A DNA stretch of 32,613 nt from positions 309,434 through 342,046 of the forward strand of contig MU646340.1 of the NCBI GenBank assembly GCA_026770585.1, given 5' to 3'. Under the pieces are notes generated by a model that did no database searches, had not been told where the DNA came from, and worked only from the letters and a program-made list of their open reading frames with translations. The DNA is from Baffinella frigidus. Taxonomy: Eukaryota; Cryptophyceae; Cryptomonadales; Baffinellaceae. The translations under genes and the position numbers were made by a program. The number at the start of each line of letters is the position of its first letter. Position 1 is the stretch's first letter. Below are positions 17,224-24,328 of this stretch, in pieces.

Positions 17224-20200
17224 ATGGCGCTGGAGGCAAGGCTGTTCGCTTCTGCGTTTGGCGAAGAGCCGATCGATCCATCTTCGTCCTTGACGGTGCG
17301 CCTGTTGTATCCCGCGTGTGACCCTGTTTCTCTCGATTCCTCTGTGAAGACCACGCATAAGACTACGAGGAACATTCTCAAATTGACTTTTTGATAGTTT
17401 CTTAGGAAACACGCCACAAGTCAGCTATTGTTGGTCGTGTTACACCAGATATCCGGGGCTTCCGGGCCTCGCAGTCTTTTCAGCGGTATGCATACATGCA
17501 TCGCTCCTCAGCTTACAGCAGCTGGGAGCGACCCCCCCCCCCTTTCTCCCTCGTTCTGCAAAATGTCAGAGAAAAGCATATCCACCTCTGAGAGGAAAGA
17601 GCGTGATTGGAACCACAGCCGTCGCCATCTGTTTCCAAGCTCCGCCCGATCCGTTCAGCAAGCTACATATCACACGACGAAAGGGAGAGTGGTTTCATGG
17701 TGCGTGCACGCGGCACAGACTCTCGAACGGGCGCATTCCTGACGCTAGAGGACCCTGCATTCCAGGCACCAGAGCACCTCTCATTTCCGACACTAAGGAA
17801 CACCTCATTTTCGACACCGAAGCACCCTTCATTTTCGACACCAAACAACCCCTCCTGTCTGACACCAGCGGCCCCCTGTTCCTCCAGGCGAGGGGGGGCA
17901 TGGAGGCGATTCAGGAGCAGGTGTCCAGTCTCGCGGGAGCCTCGCCCCGGAAGGGTGCCGTCAGCTTGGGGACAGGCCCGTTATTTCTCGATGAGGCCTC
18001 GTCGCAGGCGAGATTCAGCCTCGTGGCGATGGGGACGAGTCCCAGAAGGCGCGATGGGGCGTCGGAGCAGGTGGGACTCTCGCTCCGCCTCGTTGCAGAC
18101 TTCTCACGAGTATGTGAGGCGTCTCTCTTGCGCTCGTCCCGATTCACAGACCGTTTCTAGGGGAATCCTGGTTAGTTGGTACTCGACCAATTTCAGGCGT
18201 GGGGGGTGGAATCATTCCCGGTGTAGGTATCGTCCTGGTGCCAACGCTGCGTGGTTCAACACTCTCATCCGGACGAGTATTTGAGTCAAATACGATTTTG
18301 GGGATCTCCGAACCGATTTGCAACGAAAATTACTACGTGACTGGAAAAGTCAGGTGTGTAGTAATTTTCGTTGCCAGGATCGTATTTGAGTCAAATACTC
18401 GCCGCGATTAACTCGTGCTTACGCATGGGGGGCGGCTCATAACCTGGCGCAGGAATCAGGATCCCCGTTGCCGCAGCTGTTGGCGAACACGCACCACACA
18501 GCAGACTACGAACGGGTTTCACCAAGAGACGCGCTGGCGGTTTGCACTCTACTGACTGGGAGGACTGCGGGGGGACTGTGGCGCAGGTTGCGAGCCTGGG
18601 TGCGGACGATTCCGAATCAGGATCGCCGGTGCCGCAGTTGTTCTCGAACAAGCGCGGGTACCGCTTGCCGGGGCATGCCGACGATGCGCACGTAACCCTG
18701 ACACCCACCTTCTTCTTTTTTGTTCATCTTCCCCGATTGACTTTACAAGTGATTTTACCGCGGCCGAACTTTTTTGTTCATATTCCCCGATTGACTTTAC
18801 AAGTGATTTTACCGCGGCCGAACGTTCTCTCTTTGACACGCTTGACTTGTGATTGCGGGTTTTACATTTCTCGGGCATTTGTACGAGATGTCGCCGGAAA
18901 TCGCGCAGCCTGCGGCGCAAAAAAACAGCGGAAAGCACGTTCAAAGTCAATCGGGGGGAAATGGTTTCCTCCCGAGTTGGGAGCTGTGGAACCGCCCTCA
19001 ACTCGGGCAGAAACCATTACTGTCACGCCTAGCGATGAGTGATCCAATACTCTCAAGCCTGGAGATGCGTGGTCCAATACTCTTAAGCCTAAAGATGAGT
19101 GATCCAAACCCCCAAGACCTTCCTCGTTTCTCGAAATGAAAGCGGACATGATGGCGGGTATGATAGAGGCAGGAGACCAGACGCGAAATCAGGTACGGGG
19201 CATGCACGCAACCAGCGAGGAGACGTGCGGATGAATCAGGGTGGAGGCGTGCGGAGGCATCGTGCGTGCCGCGTGCGAGCAACCATGCCGCGTGCGGGGC
19301 TGACACAGCATCACCAAATGAATATGTTTGATACCCATAAAATCGCGAAATCCCAGGTGTTATGCAGCGGAATGTAGTCGTGCGGGGCTGACGCAGCGTG
19401 GTGGTGCAGGCTGGGGACGGCAGGGGGGAAGCGGGGGTGCAGGAGAAGGTGAAGCTTGTTCCTCTCAGCGTCAGCTGGCGCGCGCGTTCACTCTCGGAGC
19501 TTACCGAGGTGGAAACGTTGACGGATTTGTACCGCACACCCAGCATGTCAACTTGAGAATAGTCGGACTATTCGCATGTCAACTTTGGACTAGTCAACCC
19601 CAGTGAGGCAGAGCTGGAAGATGCTCAGCTGGCGCGCACGTTCCCTCTCGGAGCTCACTGAGGTCAAGCGCTGGTTCCGTCTATTTGGTCGAAACGATTT
19701 GGTGAGCCCGGGCGCTGTTGAGCGGAACAGTTGACGGAATGCACCGCGAACTTGGAGCGAAAACGTCAACCGATTGTACCGTGAAAAATGTCAACGTGGG
19801 AGTAGTCGATCCCTCTCGGAGCTCGCCTAGCTTCGTGCCCTAGTTCGTTCAACCGTGAATCGCAGGCGTGTGGAGTTTATGGGTGATTCACGGTTGACTG
19901 GAACCTCTCAGGTGACTTGGACCGCCCTGAGTTGACCGAATATTTGGTACAGGCAGTGCGTAGCGCCAGCACCCTCTCTCAAGTCAGCAGAGTCTCGGGA
20001 TGAGTCACTTTACAGGGAAGCTGAGTCACGTTGCTTGCACATGAGTCGCTTCACAAGAAATCAACTTTTGTCTCGACTGGGAATCAACTTTTGGCTCGCA
20101 CGTGCGCAGGAGGCATGCACGTGTCGACCTCGCCAACCTGCACGCATCACCTCTCTCTCCACCCCTCAACTCCCAGTCACGTTACCGGGAAGGCTGAGTC

Positions 20201-21827
20201 ACGTTGCTACCTCTCTCTCCACCCCTCAACTCCCAGTCACGTTACCGGGAAGGCTGAGTCACGTTGCTAGCACCTGCCGCGCCACAGTCTGGAAGGAGTC
20301 TCCAAAAGTCGATTCATTCTCAAGCCAGTGGTTTCCAAAAGCCAACAACCGTTCCCTGGAACGGTTAAAAAAAACTGACCCCCACGAACACTCTGGCGTG
20401 GTGCGCAGGACGGCGTGAATGTGTCGACGTCGCCGACGTTCGCGCAGAACCTCTCTCCCCACCGCGCCAACTCTTAGCCACTTTACAGGGCGGCTGAGTC
20501 GCTTTACTTTACAGGGAGGCTGAGTCACTTCGCTCGCTCCTGAGCAGGACGGCGTGAACGTGTCGACGTCGCCGACGTTCGCGCAGAACCTCAAACGCGC
20601 CACTTCCCAGAGCTGGCTCACGGGCAGCGCGCGGAAGAGAGGCTCTGAGAGAGCTGCTGAGGGTAGGAGAACCACTGGGGGGCCACTCTCGAGTTTTTTC
20701 GCTCCTGGCGGCAGCTTCAAAGGTACAGCGCCCACCCTCCCTTGCAGCGTGGAATGGTTACAACTCGAATCATTATGATGTATGTAGTAATAACCTTTCC
20801 ACCCTGCTCCCTTGCTTTGCCAGCAGCCCTTTTTCGTTTGACCGTAAATCGCACCCCGGTGGCGCGAATTGCATATCCTGCCCCCCGCCAGGCCCCGCCT
20901 CACTTGGCATGGTTTCAGTGCGGGTAAGTTGGGGAACTCCGAATGAGTGCGGAACTCCCGCGTAGTCACCCCACTCACTTGGAGTTTCCCAAACCTACCC
21001 GCATTCAGGTTTAGGGTTTAGGGTTTGGAGTTTCGAGTTTGGGGTTTAGGATTTAGGGTTTAGGGTTTAGGGTTCAGGGTTCAGGGTTCACGATTCATGC
21101 GCGCGGGGCGTCTGATTTTTCGGCACCAGCGACGCCTGGCCTCGCTTGTATCTGAGAAAACGTATTAATCCATGCCTTTCTGCCAATGAAACCCACGACA
21201 CAATTGGATCATACTAGTAACCGTATAGTGTGTGTACAGTATTGTTTTTTGGCAGGAAAGACACTAATTAATCCATTCTACGAGGTAAGTTTGGCATTGC
21301 CTCAGGCGCGGGAGGCCTCAGAGTGTTCGGCACCGGTTGGGGAACTCCAACTGAGTGGGGAACTCCGACGTAGTGACCCCACTCAGTTGTCTGAACTTAC
21401 CCATATGCAGGCGCGGGAGGGCACCGAGTGTTGGGCATGAGCGATGCTGCTCCCCCACGCGCGCCCCCAGGTCGACCCGCTGATCCAACTCCCACTCGAA
21501 TTTCTCACGATGTGAACAACTATCGGTTGGGAGTATCTGTAGTCCCGAGGTCAGCACGTTGCTTTATGCTGCACCGGACAGAGTGGGAGGTTGCGAGCAG
21601 GTTCAATGGCGCAGGGTTCAGGGTTCAGGGTGCGTGGTGTCTCAACTCCCTGAAGCGCCCCCCCTCTCAGGCACTCCAGTATTTCTCCCAGACTCGTCAG
21701 ACGCTCCGCCGCCCTCCCCAGGAGGAGTTTCCGAGGATTTCTCGCAGGGCGGCGTTTCCGAGGAGGGGCACGCAGAGGGGGGTTGGGCAGACGCTGCTGT
21801 CACCCAGCTCTTGTTTGGACACTGGCG
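17224..21827 (+). CDS. Multi-exon gene of unknown function with duplicated exons (3' end in gap)
   Basis: Exon-like pieces on the + strand: 17224-17295 (ATGGCGCTGGAGGCAAGG, possible first exon), 17888-18109 (GGMEAIQEQVSSLAGA), 18587-18691 (DDSESGSPVPQLFSNKRGY), about 19117-19192 (EMKADMMAGMIEAGDQTRNQ), 19612-19662 (SWRARSLSELTE), 20548-20662 (DGVNVSTSPTFAQNLKR), 21411-21470 and 21671-21827 (GWADAAVTQLLFGHWR). Phases agree at every junction except into 19117. The sequence is Ser/Pro/acidic with no recognised domain. Exit at 21827 is phase 2, which equals the entry phase of the serpin exon at 24288, so this may be the 5' half of the serpin gene rather than a separate one. Several exons have extra copies nearby (18453, 19469, 20110, 20409, 21306). 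Confidence 0.45.
17735..17885. repeat. 30 bp minisatellite before exon 17888
   Basis: Four or five units of the type CATTTTCGACACCGAAGCAC run up to the acceptor at 17886-17887. The array is open in the same frame as the exon (units read FDTEAPFI-like), so an unspliced or longer exon cannot be excluded. Confidence 0.65.
18274..18401. mobile_element. Palindrome-ended MITE, CGAGTATT family, copy 1
   Basis: Outer arms 18274-18296 and 18379-18401 are perfect 23 bp inverted repeats, and each arm is itself palindromic (GTATTTGAGTCAAATAC). An inner perfect 17 bp pair GCAACGAAAATTACTAC lies inside. The flank CTCATCCGGA and interior GATCTCCG are shared, inverted, with 22178-22318. Confidence 0.85.
18453..18515 (+). 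pseudogene. Partial copy of exon 18587-18691
   Basis: GAATCAGGATCCCCGTTGCC, GCAGCTGTTGGCGAAC matches the middle of the exon at 18587 (ESGSPLPQLLAN versus ESGSPVPQLFSN). After AACACG it changes to CCACACAGCAGACTACGAAC, the terminal repeat of the CCACACAGCGG family. So it is a duplicate truncated at a transposon end. It still has CAG and GT borders in phase 0. Confidence 0.6.
18722..18823. repeat. 54 bp tandem duplication
   Basis: Units starting GTTCATCTTCCCCGATTGAC at 18722 and GTTCATATTCCCCGATTGAC at 18776 are nearly identical through ACCGCGGCCGAAC. Intronic. Confidence 0.95.
19469..19840 (+). repeat. Tandem array of about 160-170 bp containing exon copies
   Basis: CAGCTGGCGCGC.CGTT..CT, CTCGGAGCT.AC.GAG appears at 19472-19508 and 19625-19662, and a shortened TCCCTCTCGGAGCTCGCCTAG at 19809-19830. 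The first two keep SWRARSLSELTE followed by GT. The intervening sequence (TTGACGGA.TTGTACCG, ATGTCAAC) is also repeated. Only the middle copy matches the phase 0 entry expected from its neighbours. Confidence 0.65.
20110..20662 (+). repeat. Three tandem copies of the DGVNVST exon, two decayed
   Basis: CAGGACGGCGTGAACGTGTC, GACGTCGCCGACGTTCGCGC occurs at 20548 (intact, 115 bp, donor GTAGGA). At 20409 the same frame hits TAG at 20475, and at 20110 a 1 bp shift breaks the frame. Linker units GGGAAGGCTGAGTCACGTTG repeat between them. A local duplication, with decay of the extra copies, is the simplest reading. Confidence 0.7.
20149..20269. repeat. Perfect 60 bp tandem duplication
   Basis: 20149-20208 is identical to 20209-20268 (units begin ACCTCTCTCTCCACCCCTCA). 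Identity suggests a very recent event. Confidence 0.97.
20917..21006. mobile_element. Intron-like palindromic element bounded by GTAAGT and CAG
   Basis: TGCGGGTAAGTTGGGGAACT at the left pairs with GGAGTTTCCCAAACCTACCC at the right. The stretch from GGTAAGT (20925) to ATTCAG (21006) has the layout of an 80 bp intron. A related element lies at 21336-21405 (GGGGAACTCCAACTGAGTGG, ACCCCACTCAGTTG). Confidence 0.5.
21007..21091. repeat. TTTAGGG / TTCAGGG array
   Basis: Degenerate TTTAGGG units on the + strand, i.e. antisense to the gene around it, unlike most other arrays here. Confidence 0.9.
21306..21470 (+). CDS. Duplicated small exon flanking an inverted-repeat element
   Basis: CAGGCGCGGGAGGCCTCAGA at 21303 and CAGGCGCGGGAGGGCACCGA at 21408 are near copies on each side of the 21336-21405 element. 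Both can be phase 1 to phase 1 exons: 21306-21335 and 21411-21470 (the latter reads AGGHRVLGMSDAAPPRAPP, donor GTCGAC). Because phases are symmetric, either or both could be spliced in. The product is unknown. Confidence 0.35.
21671..21827 (+). CDS. Exon, acidic/proline-rich then GWADAAVTQLLFGHWR
   Basis: CTCTCAG acceptor, phase 1 entry. The translation has TPVFLPDSSDAPPPSP and GGVSEEGHAEGGWADAAV, then TQLLFGHWR at GTGCGT (phase 2 exit). It ends 19 bp before the assembly gap. Clearly coding-like; the family is not recognised. It could be the N-terminal region of the serpin-PDZ protein. Confidence 0.55.
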
Positions 21828-21846
21828 GTGCGTGCTGGGTAGGGAG

Positions 21847-22076
21847 NNNNNNNNNNNNNNNNNNNNNNNNNNNNNNNNNNNNNNNNNNNNNNNNNNNNNN
21901 NNNNNNNNNNNNNNNNNNNNNNNNNNNNNNNNNNNNNNNNNNNNNNNNNNNNNNNNNNNNNNNNNNNNNNNNNNNNNNNNNNNNNNNNNNNNNNNNNNNN
22001 NNNNNNNNNNNNNNNNNNNNNNNNNNNNNNNNNNNNNNNNNNNNNNNNNNNNNNNNNNNNNNNNNNNNNNNNNNNN
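21847..22076. other. Assembly gap (N run)
   Basis: 230 undetermined bases followed by a G run. An exon could be missing here. Translations that run across the Ns are meaningless. Confidence 1.
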
Positions 22077-22177
22077 GGGGGGGGGGATGTGCGCGTCGCC
22101 GCATGGGCTGGTGGGGGTGCTGCTTCTTGGGTGTACGGCGTCTGATGGTGCGGCTCCCTTGCCTGATCTAATCCCGC

Positions 22178-22318
22178 CGAGTATTCATAATGAATACGAT
22201 TTTGGTGTATATTAAGGGTATAAATAAGTCAATCGTCTGTCTAGACTTCATTCAGAGACTCAAGATACACCAAAATCGGATCGGAGATCCCCAAAGTCGT
22301 ATTCATCATGAATACTCG
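22178..22318. mobile_element. Palindrome-ended MITE, CGAGTATT family, copy 2
   Basis: Left arm CGAGTATTCATAATGAATAC, right arm GTATTCATCATGAATACTCG, inner pair ATTTTGGTGTAT and ATACACCAAAAT. The right flank GAGATCCCCAAAGTCG and CGTCCGGATGAGAT match copy 1 (18264-18311) inverted. 141 bp. Confidence 0.85.
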
Positions 22319-22435
22319 TCCGGATGAGATCTGAGGCTGGTCGCAGCCCTTGTTTGCAGAGCACCCGGGGTTCGCAGACCAGTGCCGTTGCTGGTCAGCA
22401 CCAAACGGCGTTTAAATTGAGACTGGTTCCGCAAT

Positions 22436-22640
22436 ATTTATGCTCACGAGAGAGCGGTGTGGGGAAAGACACCTCCGTGTGGAACAGATTGATGCTGACG
22501 AGAGAGTATATGGCGGGCAGACGCTCGAAGTGATTGATGCTCACGCGAGGGTGGTGTGAGGACAGACGCTTCCTCCGTGAATAATTGATGCTGAAGAGAG
22601 AGTGGTGTGGGGACAGACGTTTCCACGGGGAAGGAGACAC
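22436..22640. repeat. 60-65 bp degenerate tandem repeat, about 3.5 units
   Basis: Each unit contains TTGATGCTCACGAGAGAG, GGTGTGGGGACAGACG and TCC.CG.G. The last unit merges into the exon-like segment 22617-22669. Confidence 0.85.
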
Positions 22641-22669
22641 TCGAGGAGCTGGCCCTCTTTGCGCGCCGG
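22617..22669 (+). CDS. Candidate exon (TGKETLEELALFARR)
   Basis: GACAG acceptor, phase 1 entry, CGG|GTCTGT donor, phase 0 exit. TGKETLEELALFARR is strongly helix-like and would suit the GA.G.T..eL...L segment near the serpin N terminus. The context (end of a tandem repeat) and short length keep this tentative. Confidence 0.35.
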
Positions 22670-22680
22670 GTCTGTCCCCG

Positions 22681-23175
22681 TCTAAACCCTAAACCCTAAA
22701 CCCTAAACCCTAAACCCTAAACCCTACACCATGAACCCTAAACCCTTGAACATAAACCCTAGACCCTACATGCTCAATCATCAACCCTAAACCCTGGACC
22801 ATGAACCCTAGACCCGAAACCCTGAACCCCAAACCCTAAACCTTGAACCCTGAACCCTAAACCCTGAACCCTGGACCCTGAACCCTAGGCCCGCAACCCT
22901 AAACCCTAAACCCTAAACCCTAAATCCTAAACCCTAAACCCTACACCCTAAACCCTAAACCCTAAACCCTCAAACCTAAACCCTCAACCCCAAACCCTAA
23001 ACCCCAAACCCTAAACCCTAAACCCTAAACCCTAAACCCTAAACCCTAAACCCTAAACCCTCAAACCTAAACCCTGCATGCTCAACCTTGAACCATGAAC
23101 CCTGAACTCTGAACCCTAAACCCTGTACCCTAAACCCTATACCCCAAACCCTAACTCTAAACCCTACACCCCAAA
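22681..23175. repeat. Largest CCCTAAA telomere-type array in the window
   Basis: About 495 bp of CCCTAAA with CCCTGAA, CCATGAA and CCCTACA variants on the + strand. It ends five bases before the CAG acceptor of the candidate exon 23181. Confidence 0.98.
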
Positions 23176-23180
23176 CGCAG

Positions 23181-23279
23181 GGAAAAGGGACAGACGTTTC
23201 AGGGGGTATCGAGGAAGAGGAAGCAGATGATGAGACGTGGCGCACACGAACAAGAGCCGTGTTCCCGTGGCACCAAGCG
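23181..23279 (+). CDS. Candidate exon, acidic helix
   Basis: AAACGCAG acceptor, phase 0 to phase 0, donor GTCTGT. The translation begins GKGTDVSGGIEEEEADDETW, then RTRTRAVFPWHQA. Its phase matches the exon ending at 22669. Position suggests the serpin gene 5' region, but no serpin motif is visible. Confidence 0.35.
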
Positions 23280-23311
23280 GTCTGTCCCTCTTCCCGAGCG
23301 ACGTTTAACAC

Positions 23312-23385
23312 GCTTAGCGGGAAATTCATGGCTCACGCTTAACGGGCAATTCATGGCTCACGCTTAACGGGCAATTCATGGCTCA
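23312..23385. repeat. 28 bp tandem triplicate
   Basis: Three units of CGCTTAACGGGCAATTCATG plus GCTCA, the first with small differences. Confidence 0.95.
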
Positions 23386-23427
23386 CAAGAGCAGTGTTTC
23401 CGTGGAACTAAGCGGTCGGTCTCAGCT

Positions 23428-23709
23428 CCACACAGTGGACTACAAAACAATTTGTCGGATTCTGGCCAAAAATCGGTTAGGATATTCGTATGACTAGCCT
23501 ATGGCCCTACGGTAGGCAATACTGAAGGGTCCAATGACACCAGGCCCTGCTCCATACAGACTACAAAGTGATTTCGTGAATAACTCATACGTGGATAATC
23601 CATAGGAACCTACCGTAGGCAATCCGGGTCGCAGGGTTGTTCTCATGGATATCTTAGGTCATTCCCGGTGGCTCGGTTGCCAAAATTTCCTTCAAAGTCC
23701 GCTGCGTGG
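23428..23709. mobile_element. CCACACAGCGG-family elements, nested or adjacent pair
   Basis: Left end CCACACAGTGGACTACAAAA at 23428, a second left end CCATACAGACTACAAAGTG at 23551, and one right end CAAAGTCCGCTGCGTGG at 23709. Interiors share CCTACGGTAGGCAATAC and CTACCGTAGGCAATCC. One copy probably inserted into or beside another. Confidence 0.65.
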
Positions 23710-23867
23710 CCCCGGCCTTTGTCGGGAAATGGTCATTATAGAGTAGGTTACAAGCCTGGAGGTCATGCCAGAAGTGGTTTCGCGTGAGATGGTCGTGCGG
23801 AATTGAGTGTGGTGCCTGAACGTGGCAGTCTTGTGGAATCGAGAGTGTAATTCAGTGTGGAGATTTA

Positions 23868-24028
23868 GTGTACAGATTCAGTGTGGAATCGAGTGTGGAA
23901 TCGAGTGTGGAATCGAGTGTGGATTTGCGTGTGGAATTGAGTGTGGAGTTGAGTGTGGAATTGAGTGTGGAATTGAGTTTCGAAATTCGTGTGGTACTGA
24001 GTGTGTAATTGAGTGTGGAGAGTGGACA
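23868..24028. repeat. GTGTGGAATTGA tandem repeat
   Basis: 12 bp units GAGTGTGGAATC / GAGTGTGGAATT. The complementary form (CACACTC.TCCCACACTCAG) follows at 24089-24148, so the pair can fold into a cruciform. Confidence 0.9.
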
Positions 24029-24029
24029 T

Positions 24030-24328
24030 GGCAGGAACACGTGGGAAGGAAGAGGCACCTGAGTCGGGCCACGTCCAATCTCCATATTGAATTACACACT
24101 CCGTCCCACACTCAGTCCCACGCTCATTTTCACACTCGCTTACACACTAGGAGCACGCGGGAAGGAAGAGGCTCCCGTGTCGATCGCGCCCGCCCGCCAA
24201 AAATCCCTTCGTAGCTACGCACGACACACACAGTTGTGTGGCCGCGCCCTGAGCGGGAAATGCTCAACAGTGGACGTGGCGTGGCAGGAGCACTTGGGAA
24301 GGAAGAGACTGCCGAGTCGATCGCGCGA
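24030..24328. repeat. Three copies of an exon-start segment
   Basis: GGGAAGGAAGAG preceded by GRRCAC and followed by GAGTCG (or TGTCGATCGCGC) occurs at about 24034-24065, 24150-24190 and 24287-24328. Only the third leads into an open frame with good coding character (the exon at 24288). Confidence 0.8.
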
